Notes under the pieces: model-generated
The model's database searches: none
Told to the model about the DNA's origin: nothing
Seen by the model: only the letters and a program-made list of their open reading frames with translations
DNA from: Ralstonia insidiosa
GTDB taxonomy: Bacteria; Pseudomonadota; Gammaproteobacteria; Burkholderiales; Burkholderiaceae
Length of the DNA stretch: 64,000 nt
Assembly: GCF_008801405.1 (NCBI RefSeq)
Contig: NZ_VZPV01000001.1
Coordinates: 2,728,001-2,792,000 of the forward strand
Reading direction: 5' to 3'
Program-made: the position numbers and the translations under genes
Part shown: piece by piece, positions 56,213 through 64,000 of the stretch
How the letters are laid out: each line of letters opens with the position of its first letter
Numbering within the stretch: the stretch's first letter is position 1

Positions 56213-57409
56213 ATGTCGCTTTTCTCCGCCGTCGAACTGGCCCCGCGCGACCCCATCCTGGGCCTGAATGAAGCTTTCAACGCCGATACCCGCAGCACCA
56301 AAGTGAACCTGGGCGTGGGCGTGTACTTCACCGACGAAGGGAAAATCCCGGTGCTGCGCGCCGTGCAGGAAGCTGAAAAGGCCCGCCTGGCGACTGTCGC
56401 TCCGCGCGGCTACCTGCCGATCGAAGGCATTGCCGCCTACGACCAGGCCGTGCAGAAGCTGCTGTTCGGTGCGGATTCCCACCTGATCGCCGAAGGCCGT
56501 GTGGTCACGGCGCAAGCCCTGGGCGGCACCGGCGCACTGAAGATCGGCGCCGACTTCCTCAAGCGCCTGTACCCGAACGCCAAGGTTGCCATCTCCGACC
56601 CGAGCTGGGAAAACCACCGCGCGCTGTTCGAGTCGGCTGGCTTTGAAGTCGTCAACTACGCGTACTACGATGCCCCATCGCACGGCCTGAACTTCGCTGG
56701 CCTGCTGGATTCGCTGAACAGCTACGCAGCGAACACCATCATCGTGCTGCACGCTTGCTGCCACAACCCGACCGGCGTCGACATGACCGCCGACCAGTGG
56801 AAGCAAGTCGTGGAAGTCATCAAGGCCAAGAACCTGATCCCGTTCCTTGACATGGCCTACCAAGGCTTTGCCGACGGCATCCAGCAAGACGGTCTGGCCG
56901 TGCAACTGTTTGCAGAATCGGGCCTGCCGTTCTTCGTGTCGAGCTCGTTCTCGAAGTCGTTCTCGCTGTATGGCGAGCGCGTCGGCGCCCTGTCGATCGT
57001 GACGACCAGCAAGGACGAAGCCACCCGCGTGCTGTCGCAGGTCAAGCGCGTGATCCGCACGAACTACTCCAACCCGCCGACGCACGGCGGCACGGTGGTC
57101 GCCACGGTGCTGAACAGCCCCGAACTGCGCGCCATGTGGGAGCAGGAACTGGGCGAAATGCGCGACCGTATCAAATCGATGCGCAACGCGCTGGTCGACA
57201 AGCTGGCTGCCAAGGGCGTGAAGACCGACTTCTCGTTCGTGAAGGCCCAGCGCGGCATGTTCTCGTACTCGGGCCTGACCTCGGCCCAGGTGGACCGCCT
57301 GCGCAACGAGCACGGCATCTACGCGGTGTCGACCGGCCGCATCTGCGTGGCTGCGCTGAACACCCACAACATCGACGCCGTGGTGAACGCTATCGCTGAT
57401 GTTCTGTAA
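56213..57409 (+). CDS. Aspartate/aromatic amino acid aminotransferase
   Basis: 398 residues, class I aminotransferase. The start is MSLFSAVELAPRDPILGLNEAFNAD; the frame opens 31 codons further up. PLP contacts are the Lys in SSSFSKSFSLYGERVG and the Asn in HACCHNPTGVDMTADQW, with Tyr and Arg late. AspC/TyrB cannot be separated by eye. A UUCG terminator follows. Confidence 0.93.
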   Translation: MSLFSAVELAPRDPILGLNEAFNADTRSTKVNLGVGVYFTDEGKIPVLRAVQEAEKARLATVAPRGYLPIEGIAAYDQAVQKLLFGADSHLIAEGRVVTAQALGGTGALKIGADFLKRLYPNAKVAISDPSWENHRALFESAGFEVVNYAYYDAPSHGLNFAGLLDSLNSYAANTIIVLHACCHNPTGVDMTADQWKQVVEVIKAKNLIPFLDMAYQGFADGIQQDGLAVQLFAESGLPFFVSSSFSKSFSLYGERVGALSIVTTSKDEATRVLSQVKRVIRTNYSNPPTHGGTVVATVLNSPELRAMWEQELGEMRDRIKSMRNALVDKLAAKGVKTDFSFVKAQRGMFSYSGLTSAQVDRLRNEHGIYAVSTGRICVAALNTHNIDAVVNAIADVL

Positions 57410-57450
57410 GGTGCAGTAGGCGTCACGCCTTAGGTGCAATTGCAAAAAGA

Positions 57451-57473
57451 AAAGCGGCTTCGGCCGCTTTTTT
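57451..57473 (+). terminator. Terminator after the aminotransferase, UUCG loop
   Basis: AAAGCGGC, loop TTCG, GCCGCTTT and more T. Confidence 0.9.
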
Positions 57474-57614
57474 GCTGCATATCGCTAGACTGACATGGGC
57501 GCATCATACAAGCCGCGCAACACTCTGTTATCAGGGTTTCTGCTGCATCGCAGTAATATGCGCCTAGGTGCATAATCGTTTGCGTCGCCCTCGCCACCAC
57601 AGATCGGTCCAGCC

Positions 57615-58886
57615 ATGCTTTACCAGCTCCACGAATTCCAACGCGCCCTGCTCAGCCCGATGACGGCCTGGGCTCAAGCCACCGCCAAGACTTTCACCAA
57701 CCCGCTCAGCCCGCTGTCCATGGTGCCCGGTGCCCAGCGCTATGCCGCTGGCTACGAGCTGCTTTATCGCCTGGGCAAGGAATACGAGAAGCCGGAATTC
57801 GGCATCCGCTCGGTCAAGTCCAACGGGCGCGACATCCCGATCGTCGAACAGACGATCATCGAGAAGCCGTTCTGCCGCCTGATCCGCTTCAAGCGCTACG
57901 CGGACGACGCCGAGACCATCAAGCTGCTCAAGGATGAGCCGGTGGTGCTGGTGTGTGCGCCGCTGTCGGGCCACCACTCCACACTGCTGCGCGATACCGT
58001 GCGCACGCTGCTGCAGGATCACAAGGTGTACGTGACGGACTGGATCGACGCCCGCATGGTGCCGGCCGAGCACGGTGCGTTCCACCTGTCGGACTACATC
58101 AACTACATCCGCGAGTTCATCAACCACATTGGTGCTGACAAGCTGCACGTGATTTCGGTGTGCCAGCCGACCGTGCCGGTGCTGGCCGCCATCTCGCTGA
58201 TGGCCTCGGACGGCGAAAAGACGCCGCGCACCATGACCATGATGGGCGGCCCGATCGACGCGCGTAAGAGCCCGACGGCCGTCAACTCGCTGGCGACCAA
58301 CAAATCGCACAGCTGGTTCGAGACCAACGTGATCTACACCGTGCCGGCCAACTACCCCGGCCATGGCCGCAAGGTCTATCCGGGCTTCCTGCAGCATGCC
58401 GGCTTCGTGGCCATGAATCCGGATCGCCACCTGTCGTCGCACTACGATTACTACCTGAACCTGATCGAAGGCGACACGGAAGACGCCGAAGCCCACGTGC
58501 GCTTCTACGACGAGTACAACGCCGTGCTCGACATGGCCGCCGATTACTATCTAGAAACCATCCGTGACGTGTTCCAGGAGTTCCACCTGGCTAACGGCAC
58601 CTGGGTGATCGAAGGCAAGCCGGTGCGCCCGCAGGACATCAAGGGCACTGCACTGTTCACCATCGAAGGCGAGTTGGACGATATCTCCGGCAGCGGCCAG
58701 ACCGAGGCGGCCCATGGCCTGTGCACCGGCATTCCGAAGGCACGCAAGCAACATTTGACGGCACCGAAGTGCGGCCACTACGGCATTTTCTCGGGCCGCC
58801 GCTGGCGCGAGCAGGTGTATCCGCAACTGCGCGATTTCATCCGCCAGTACGATCAGGGCGCACCGCGCATCAAGGCCGTCGCCTAA
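57615..58886 (+). CDS. phaZ: Intracellular poly(3-hydroxybutyrate) depolymerase
   Basis: PhaZ1-type enzyme that breaks down native PHB granules inside the cell. The 423-residue protein has C183 (ISVCQPTVP) where most depolymerases have Ser, with D355 (EGELDDISG) and H388 (KCGHYGIF), matching the Cupriavidus PhaZ1 triad. There is no signal peptide. It starts 142 bases after the aminotransferase terminator and ends at a strong bidirectional terminator, facing a TetR gene. Confidence 0.93.
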   Translation: MLYQLHEFQRALLSPMTAWAQATAKTFTNPLSPLSMVPGAQRYAAGYELLYRLGKEYEKPEFGIRSVKSNGRDIPIVEQTIIEKPFCRLIRFKRYADDAETIKLLKDEPVVLVCAPLSGHHSTLLRDTVRTLLQDHKVYVTDWIDARMVPAEHGAFHLSDYINYIREFINHIGADKLHVISVCQPTVPVLAAISLMASDGEKTPRTMTMMGGPIDARKSPTAVNSLATNKSHSWFETNVIYTVPANYPGHGRKVYPGFLQHAGFVAMNPDRHLSSHYDYYLNLIEGDTEDAEAHVRFYDEYNAVLDMAADYYLETIRDVFQEFHLANGTWVIEGKPVRPQDIKGTALFTIEGELDDISGSGQTEAAHGLCTGIPKARKQHLTAPKCGHYGIFSGRRWREQVYPQLRDFIRQYDQGAPRIKAVA

Positions 58887-58901
58887 GCCTGGCCTGCCAG
58901 A

Positions 58902-58929
58902 AAAAAGCCTCGCAGTTGCGAGGCTTTTT
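58902..58929. terminator. Bidirectional terminator between phaZ and the tetR gene
   Basis: AAAAAGCCTCGCA and its exact complement TGCGAGGCTTTTT around a two-base loop, a 13-bp inverted repeat serving both converging genes. Confidence 0.9.
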
Positions 58930-58950
58930 CGTTTTGAACCGGCACATTGC

Positions 58951-59649
58951 TCAGCCCTCAGGCCGCTCCAGATAAGCCAGCAGCATCTTGATGTGCAACT
59001 GCGCGAAGGCTTCGTGCTCGTCAGCCGAGGCAATGTCTCGGCCGATCACCGCGCTGATCGTGTAGCGGTTGGACAGCACGTAGTAGCCCAGCGCAGAGAT
59101 CGTGAGATACAGCCGCGAGACATCCACATCCTTGTTGAAGATGCCGCTGCGCTGACCACGTTCGACCACGCCACGCAGCACATCAATGACCGGGTTGACC
59201 AGCTCCCCCAGATGCGGTGACGTCTTCAGGTGCCGTGCCTCGTGCAGGTTCTCGCTGTTGAGCAGGCGGATGAACTCGGGGTTCTCGTAGTAGAAATCCC
59301 AGACGAAACGCGCCAGCTGGATGACCGCCTCACGCGGGTCGGACGACTCGATCTGCACCTGCTCTTCGGCCTGCTTGAAGCGGAAGTACATGTGCTCGAG
59401 CACGGTCAGGAAGAGTTTTTCCTTGCTGCCGTAGTAGTAGTACAGCATGCGCTCGTTGGTCTCGGCGCGGCGGGCGATGGCGTCCACACGGGCGCCGGCA
59501 AAGCCACCGCGTGAGAACTCTTCAAGGGCCGCAGCAAGGATGCGACGACGCGTACCGGCGGGGTCGCGACGTGCACGGGGTGTGGCGGGATCGCCCGAGG
59601 AATCGACCGGATCAATGTCGGCGAGCGGCGCGGCTGGGTAAGACGGCAT
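58951..59649 (-). CDS. TetR/AcrR family transcriptional regulator
   Basis: 232 residues. The DNA-binding domain is at about 30-80 (RRRILAAALEEFSRGGFAGARVDAIARRAETNERMLYYYYGSKEKL). The C-terminal part is helical, with an aromatic patch (FVWDFYYENPEF). A Pro/Asp-rich tail of 28 residues precedes the domain. It converges on phaZ; whether it controls it is unknown. Divergent from the RsxB-like gene, with a 140-base spacer. Confidence 0.88.
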   Translation of the reverse strand: MPSYPAAPLADIDPVDSSGDPATPRARRDPAGTRRRILAAALEEFSRGGFAGARVDAIARRAETNERMLYYYYGSKEKLFLTVLEHMYFRFKQAEEQVQIESSDPREAVIQLARFVWDFYYENPEFIRLLNSENLHEARHLKTSPHLGELVNPVIDVLRGVVERGQRSGIFNKDVDVSRLYLTISALGYYVLSNRYTISAVIGRDIASADEHEAFAQLHIKMLLAYLERPEG

Positions 59650-59789
59650 GGCACGTCGGTCCGTTTAGAACCCAAGGATTATGTCATACGGTTAAGACAT
59701 GGCCGCCGCGGTCAATGTCAGGGCATGCACGCCTTGCGCGGCCGCCAAATCAGCGATAATGGCAGGCTATTCAAACGATAAGTCCCATC

Positions 59790-60620
59790 GTGGTTTCCTT
59801 GGTCCCCGTATTGGCCATGTCCTTGGCCGACCGGCTCGAACACCTCCTGCCGCAAACGCAATGCACCAAGTGCGGCTACAACGGTTGCCGCCCGTACGCT
59901 GAAGCCATGGCGAACGGCGAGGCGCTGCCCAACCGTTGCCCGCCGGGCGGTGCAGAGGGCATCCGCCGCTTGTCCGACGCGCTCGGCCGCACGGGCGATC
60001 TGCTGCCGCTGGACCCAGCCAACGGCATCGAGCAGCCACGCGCAGTCGCCGTCATCGACCCGGAACGCTGTATCGGCTGCACGTTGTGCATTCAGGCATG
60101 CCCGGTCGATGCGATCGTCGGCGCACCCAAGGCCATGCATACGGTGCTGGAAGACTGGTGCACTGGCTGTGACTTGTGCATTCCGCCCTGCCCGGTCGAT
60201 TGCATCGACATGATCCCCATCACCGGTGAACGCACGGGCTGGGGCGCCTGGAGCCAGGCACAGGCCGACGTCGCCCGCGATCGCTACGAATTCCGCAACG
60301 CGCGCCTCAAGCGAGAGCAAACCGAGAACGAAGCACGCCTGGCCGCCAAGGCCGCCGCCAAGCTAGCCGCCGTCAGCGCAGAACAACCCGCCGATGATGC
60401 CGAGCGTGCCGCCCAGGCGCGCAAGAAGGCGATCATCCAGGCCGCCATCGAGCGCGCCCGCCAAAAGCAGGCCGAGATGGCTGCGCGCGGACAAGGTCCG
60501 CGCAACGTCACCGATGTGTCGGCAGACGTGCAAGCCCAGATTGACGAAGCCGAAGCCCGCCGCAAGCGCATCGCCGACCAGATCGAGCACGGCGCCAACC
60601 CCGACGCAGACCAACCTTAA
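59790..60620 (+). CDS. rsxB: RsxB/RnfB-like ferredoxin, soluble form
   Basis: 276 residues from a GTG at 59790; an ATG nine codons later (MSLADRLEHL) is as likely. The first domain is the RnfB 4Fe-4S module (CTKCGYNGC and the later RCPPGG), followed by two [4Fe-4S] ferredoxin motifs (CIGCTLCIQACP and CTGCDLCIPPCP). The last 90 residues are Ala/Arg/Glu/Lys-rich and likely coiled coil. The membrane helix of E. coli RsxB is missing. It is 16 bases before nth. Confidence 0.88.
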   Translation: MVSLVPVLAMSLADRLEHLLPQTQCTKCGYNGCRPYAEAMANGEALPNRCPPGGAEGIRRLSDALGRTGDLLPLDPANGIEQPRAVAVIDPERCIGCTLCIQACPVDAIVGAPKAMHTVLEDWCTGCDLCIPPCPVDCIDMIPITGERTGWGAWSQAQADVARDRYEFRNARLKREQTENEARLAAKAAAKLAAVSAEQPADDAERAAQARKKAIIQAAIERARQKQAEMAARGQGPRNVTDVSADVQAQIDEAEARRKRIADQIEHGANPDADQP

Positions 60621-60636
60621 ACGCCCTGCCCCGACG

Positions 60637-61281
60637 ATGAATCCCGCCAAGCGCCACGCCATCTTCGAGACCCTGCGCGAGAACAACCCCACACCGACGA
60701 CCGAGCTGGAATACACCTCGCCGTTTGAGCTGCTGATTGCTGTCCTGCTCTCTGCGCAGGCCACTGACGTGGGCGTGAACAAGGCCACGCGCAAGCTGTT
60801 TCCAGTGGCGGATACGCCGGCCAAGATGCTGGCGCTGGGCGAGGAAGGACTGACCGAATACATCAAGACCATCGGGCTGTACCGCACCAAGGGCAAGCAC
60901 ATCCTCCAGACGTGCCGCATCCTGCTCGACCAGTACGGCGGCCAGGTGCCGCGTGATCGCGCCGCCCTGGAAAGCCTGCCGGGCGTGGGCCGCAAGACCG
61001 CCAATGTGGTGATGAACACGGCCTTCGGCGAGCCGACGATTGCGGTGGACACGCACATCTTCCGCGTAGCCAACCGCACCGGGCTGGCGCCGGGCAAGAA
61101 CGTGCTGGAAGTGGAACTGAAGCTGCTGAAAGTGGTGCCGGAGGAGTTTCGCCAGGATGCCCACCACTGGCTGATCCTGCATGGGCGCTACGTGTGCAAG
61201 GCGCGCAAGCCCGAGTGCTGGCACTGCGCGATCGAGCCACTGTGCGAGTTCAGGCCGAAGACGCCGGCGCCGAAGGAATAA
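60637..61281 (+). CDS. nth: Endonuclease III
   Basis: A 214-residue DNA glycosylase/AP lyase for oxidised pyrimidines. Catalytic K120 (LPGVGRKTANVV) and D138 (AVDTHIFRVANRTG) are at the E. coli positions. The C-terminal [4Fe-4S] ligands follow the C-x6-C-x2-C-x5-C pattern (CKARKPECWHCAIEPLC). It directly follows rsxB, as nth ends the rsx operon in E. coli. Confidence 0.97.
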   Translation: MNPAKRHAIFETLRENNPTPTTELEYTSPFELLIAVLLSAQATDVGVNKATRKLFPVADTPAKMLALGEEGLTEYIKTIGLYRTKGKHILQTCRILLDQYGGQVPRDRAALESLPGVGRKTANVVMNTAFGEPTIAVDTHIFRVANRTGLAPGKNVLEVELKLLKVVPEEFRQDAHHWLILHGRYVCKARKPECWHCAIEPLCEFRPKTPAPKE

Positions 61282-61282
61282 A

Positions 61283-61319
61283 AAACGGGGACCGCAGTTT
61301 CGAATGCGAGTCCCCGTTT
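61283..61319. terminator. Terminator between nth and the nitroreductase gene
   Basis: AAACGGGGAC faces GTCCCCGTTT, with CGCA and TGCG extending the stem. Both genes converge here. Confidence 0.85.
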
Positions 61320-61342
61320 CTCTTTGCGCGATCGGCTGTCGA

Positions 61343-61930
61343 TCAGATGATCTTGCAGGCCTCTTCAAACGACAGGCGCGGGTTGCGCGGGTGCAGCTTC
61401 TCCACGTCGCCGTAGCCGATGTTCATGATGAAGTTGACCTTCCACTGGCCATCGGGGAAGAAGGTCTCGTTGACCTTGTTGGCATCAAAGCCAGCCATCG
61501 GGCCGCAATCCAGACCCAGCGCGCGCGCGGCGATCACCAGGTAGCCGCCCTGCAGCGAGCTGTTCATCAACGCGGCTGCGTTGATCTTGGCCTGATCACC
61601 CACGTACCACGAACGCGCATCGATATGCGGGAACAGCTTGGGCAGTTGCTCGTGGAATTGCGTGTCGTACGCGACGATCACGGCCACGGGTGCCTGGCGG
61701 GTCTTTTCCTGGTTGCCGGCCGACATGCACGGAAGCAAGCGCTCCTTGGCAGCCGCGCTCTTCACGAACACGAAGCGGGCCGGCGTGCTGTTGGCGGCGG
61801 TCGGGCCGTACTTGACGGTCTCGTACAGCGTGTTCAGCAGTTCATCGTCGACCGGCTTGTCCAGCCACACGTTGTGGGTGCGGGCTTCGTGGAACAGTTG
61901 GTCCAGCACGGACGGTTCAAGCATGGGCAT
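61343..61930 (-). CDS. Nitroreductase family oxidoreductase (RutE-like)
   Basis: 195 residues from the ATG at 61930. An FMN-dependent nitroreductase fold: the core has KYGPTAANSTPARFVFV, then INAAALMNSSLQGGYLVIAARALGLDCGPMAGFD, and ends in NIGYGDVEKLHPRNPRLSFEE. RutE (malonic semialdehyde reductase) is the closest named relative I recognise, but no other rut gene is near, so the substrate is unknown. Confidence 0.85.
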   Translation of the reverse strand: MPMLEPSVLDQLFHEARTHNVWLDKPVDDELLNTLYETVKYGPTAANSTPARFVFVKSAAAKERLLPCMSAGNQEKTRQAPVAVIVAYDTQFHEQLPKLFPHIDARSWYVGDQAKINAAALMNSSLQGGYLVIAARALGLDCGPMAGFDANKVNETFFPDGQWKVNFIMNIGYGDVEKLHPRNPRLSFEEACKII

Positions 61931-62225
61931 TGCAGTGTGCTCCTGAAAAGAGTCAAGGAGCGCATTGTAATGCGGCCCGCCACGTTGCGCCGGCCGGGTC
62001 TCAGCGCAGGAATGCATCAACCCCTTGACGGTCAACACGCACCAGCATGCAGAAACGACATGCCTGCATTGTATTTAATCACTTTTCTTGCGACGCGCCA
62101 TTCAAAGCGCATGTCATTTTTACCAGTAGATTGCACACTCCATAAAACAGGCCTTTACAACGGTTTCCTTACGAACTACTTTTTCGTTCGTCATTGAATC
62201 ACCAGCAGGCTGAGCGAACCGGATT

Positions 62226-62250
62226 CGCACTTTGATTTAACCAAAGTGCG
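62226..62250. repeat. 9-bp perfect inverted repeat
   Basis: CGCACTTTG, seven bases (ATTTAAC), CAAAGTGCG. It has no T-tract, so an operator is as likely as a hairpin. Confidence 0.7.
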
Positions 62251-62479
62251 CGGATGCATTCGCGCTAACGTTTTCGCATTGCCATCACTGGCTTTGCGCA
62301 AACACCCTGCCACCTTGACTCCGGCGCTGCTCCTATTTTTTGAAACCCAACCGGTTTTCAAGGGGATTATTTTGCCGAATAAAAATAGATTGAATTAAAT
62401 TCCCCGTAAGAAGCGGGAAATCAGAATATCCGGTTTGCGCGGGATAGAGATTACAAAACGCAAATCAGATATGGAGCCA

Positions 62480-62502
62480 ACTTAAAACCATCCGTTTTAA
62501 GT
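62480..62502. repeat. 9-bp perfect inverted repeat 38 bases before the lipoprotein ATG
   Basis: ACTTAAAAC, five bases (CATCC), GTTTTAAGT. It could be an operator or a 5' leader hairpin. Confidence 0.75.
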
Positions 62503-62539
62503 GATGGCGTTCGTCATCCTGAAAAAGGCCTTTATCGCC

Positions 62540-64000
62540 ATGAAAAAATCCAGGTTATCGACCAGTGATTTTGCAGGTTTGCCCAAAGCCGTGGGCGCAT
62601 CGCTTGCCGCGGCAGCGCTCGCTGCCTCGCTGCTGGCGGGTTGCGGCGGCGGAGACTCCTCTGCCACCGCCAACCCCAGCGGCACCGCTGTGGATGCCGG
62701 CAAGACGGTCACGCAACCGGTGACAGCAGCCACGCCACCTGATCAGCCCTACGTTGACCCCAACGTCTACGGCACCGGCCCCAATGACGCCCTCGCCGCC
62801 GACCCAGGCGAAAACGCCGCCATCACACACCACACGGTGAGCATTGGTGGCAAGAGCATCGCCTACACGGCCACCGCCGGCCACCTGACGACCATCGACC
62901 CCGTCACGTCGAAGGCCAATGCGTCGATGTTCTACGTGGCGTACACGCAGGACAATCCGGACCCGTCCAAGCCGCGCCCAGTGACGTTCTTCTATAACGG
63001 CGGCCCCGGCTCGTCGTCGGTCTTCCTGCTGCTGGGCTCGTTCGGGCCGAAGCGCCTGCAGTCGTCGTTCCCGAATTTCACGCCGCCGGCGCCGTACAAG
63101 CTGCCCGACAACCCGGACAGCCTGCTCGACCGCTCCGACCTCGTGTTCATCAACCCGGTGGGCACCGGCTATTCGGCCGCCATCTCCCCTGCCGTTAACA
63201 AGAACTTCTGGGGTGTGGATCAGGACGCCCACTCGATCGACCGATTCATCCAGCGCTACCTGACCAAGTACTCCCGCTGGAACTCACCCAAGTTCCTGTT
63301 CGGCGAGTCGTATGGCACGGCGCGCAGTGCGGTGGTGTCGTGGGTGCTGCATGAAGACGGCATCGAGCTGAACGGCATCACGCTGCAATCGTCCATTCTC
63401 GACTACTCGAACGCGCTCTCGGCCGTCGGTATCTTCCCGACGCTGGCTGCGGACGCGTGGTACTGGAAGAAGACGACGGTAAACCCGCCGCCCGCCGATC
63501 TCGACAGCTACATGGTCCAGGCACGCAACTATGCGGACAACACGCTCACGCCGCTCGCGCAAGCGCCCAACCCGCAAGACGGTGGCCTCGTCAACGTGCG
63601 TCTGAACTTGAACCTGCAGGCCGCGCAGACGATGGGTTCGTACATCGGCACCGATCCAATCTCGCTGATCCAGACGTTCGGCAACCCGGCTGCGCTGGGC
63701 AACGTGCCGTCGCAGAACAACAACCCGCCGTACACGTTCTTCCTGACGCTCAATCCGGGCATCCAGATCGGTCAGTACGACGGCCGCGCGAACTACACGG
63801 GCCAGGGCATCGCACCGTTCATTCTGCCGAATTCGGGCAGCAACGATCCGTCGATCTCCAACATCGGCGGCGCCTATACGGTGCTGTGGAACAGTTACCT
63901 GAACACCCAGCTCAAGTACACGTCGACCTCGTCGTTCGTGGACCTGAACGACGCCGTGTTCAACAACTGGGACTTCAGCCACATCGACCCGACAGGCGCC
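62540..64000 (+). CDS. S10-type serine carboxypeptidase-like lipoprotein, N-terminal part
   Basis: 487 codons are visible and the frame runs off the right edge. The start MKKSRLSTSDF leads to a lipobox ALAASLLAGC with the lipid-attachment C35, followed by a GGGDSSA linker. The peptidase domain begins near residue 95: FFYNGGPGSSSVF (substrate and oxyanion site), INPVGTGYSAAI, and the nucleophile S257 in FGESYGTAR. The Asp and His of the triad are outside or not identifiable. Bacterial S10 peptidases are secreted; the substrate is unknown. Start chosen by its lipoprotein signal, since the region upstream is AT-rich and non-coding. Confidence 0.85.
   Translation, partial: MKKSRLSTSDFAGLPKAVGASLAAAALAASLLAGCGGGDSSATANPSGTAVDAGKTVTQPVTAATPPDQPYVDPNVYGTGPNDALAADPGENAAITHHTVSIGGKSIAYTATAGHLTTIDPVTSKANASMFYVAYTQDNPDPSKPRPVTFFYNGGPGSSSVFLLLGSFGPKRLQSSFPNFTPPAPYKLPDNPDSLLDRSDLVFINPVGTGYSAAISPAVNKNFWGVDQDAHSIDRFIQRYLTKYSRWNSPKFLFGESYGTARSAVVSWVLHEDGIELNGITLQSSILDYSNALSAVGIFPTLAADAWYWKKTTVNPPPADLDSYMVQARNYADNTLTPLAQAPNPQDGGLVNVRLNLNLQAAQTMGSYIGTDPISLIQTFGNPAALGNVPSQNNNPPYTFFLTLNPGIQIGQYDGRANYTGQGIAPFILPNSGSNDPSISNIGGAYTVLWNSYLNTQLKYTSTSSFVDLNDAVFNNWDFSHIDPTGA

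Larger units (their letters stand above)
61931..62539. other. 609-base AT-rich spacer before the S10-type lipoprotein
   Basis: The stretch 62040-62520 is richer in A and T than anything nearby. It contains two perfect inverted repeats (62226-62250 and 62480-62502), and no open frame with good codon use. It is probably a promoter region for the lipoprotein; I see no confident -35/-10. Confidence 0.6.

Noticed and set aside
56078..57445. A 455-codon minus-strand frame across the aminotransferase
   Set aside because: Antisense of a clear enzyme gene; covers its promoter as well.
62555..63232. A minus-strand frame opposite the start of the S10 gene
   Set aside because: The plus-strand frame has a lipobox and peptidase motifs; this one has none.

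Overview
This window is chromosomal DNA from a GC-rich betaproteobacterium, almost certainly Ralstonia and probably of the R. pickettii / R. mannitolilytica / R. insidiosa kind. I infer this from the gene order (era-rnc-lepB-lepA-degP-rseBA-rpoE-fab cluster), from a complete isc cluster, and from an intracellular PHB depolymerase whose Cys183-Asp355-His388 triad sits exactly where it does in the Cupriavidus/Ralstonia PhaZ1 family. Nearly all of the window is core or metabolic DNA. I see no insertion sequence, prophage, integron, CRISPR array, rRNA or tRNA.

Layout. 1-16 kb (minus strand) is one long co-directional block: yceD-rpmF, plsX-fabH-fabD-fabG-acpP-fabF (fatty acid synthesis), a YgfX-like membrane protein, rpoE-rseA-rseB-degP (envelope stress), a glutaredoxin-like gene, lepA, lepB, a DUF4845 gene, rnc and the start of era. 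16-24.6 kb holds maf and an RsmI-like methyltransferase (+), then sppA-Rieske-HAD-rluC (-) divergent from rne (+). 24.7-28 kb is a molybdenum cofactor cluster moaA-mobA-moeA. 28-35 kb holds mixed housekeeping genes: a small membrane protein, rmuC, a 2-hydroxyacid dehydrogenase, an NhaD-type antiporter, an isolated lutC-like gene and pncB. 34.7-39.2 kb holds prfB (with its programmed +1 frameshift), an SDR gene, lysS and a glycine-zipper envelope protein. 39.3-45.4 kb (-) is the isc operon iscR-iscS-iscU-iscA-DUF3565-hscB-hscA-fdx-iscX. 45.8-51.5 kb (+) is a ribose-type operon rbsB-A-C-R-K behind a perfect LacI-type operator. 51.5-59.7 kb holds a Gcr-type 'site-specific recombinase' that is really a membrane protein, uvrB, an aminotransferase, phaZ and a tetR gene. 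59.8-62 kb holds a soluble RsxB-like ferredoxin next to nth, and a nitroreductase. After an AT-rich, hairpin-containing spacer, the window ends inside a secreted S10-type serine carypeptidase-like lipoprotein.

How the genes work together. Fatty-acid and phospholipid initiation (plsX/fab) is packed next to envelope surveillance (RpoE-RseA-RseB-DegP) and protein export (LepB). Fe-S assembly (isc) is headed by its own Fe-S sensor IscR, with a recognisable IscR-type box over its promoter. The rbs genes carry their own LacI-family repressor, and the matching operator lies just after the promoter.

I found no clearly novel multi-gene system. The points most worth a second look are a zinc-ligand-rich DUF3565 protein inside the isc operon, followed by a terminator-like hairpin that replaces the hscB ribosome-binding site; a YgfX-like protein fixed beside rpoE; a very stable hairpin in the rluC-rne spacer that is oriented as a minus-strand terminator with no gene to terminate; an RsxB without a membrane anchor left beside nth; and two perfect inverted repeats upstream of the S10 lipoprotein. 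All database-style family names are from recognition of motifs, not from a search.
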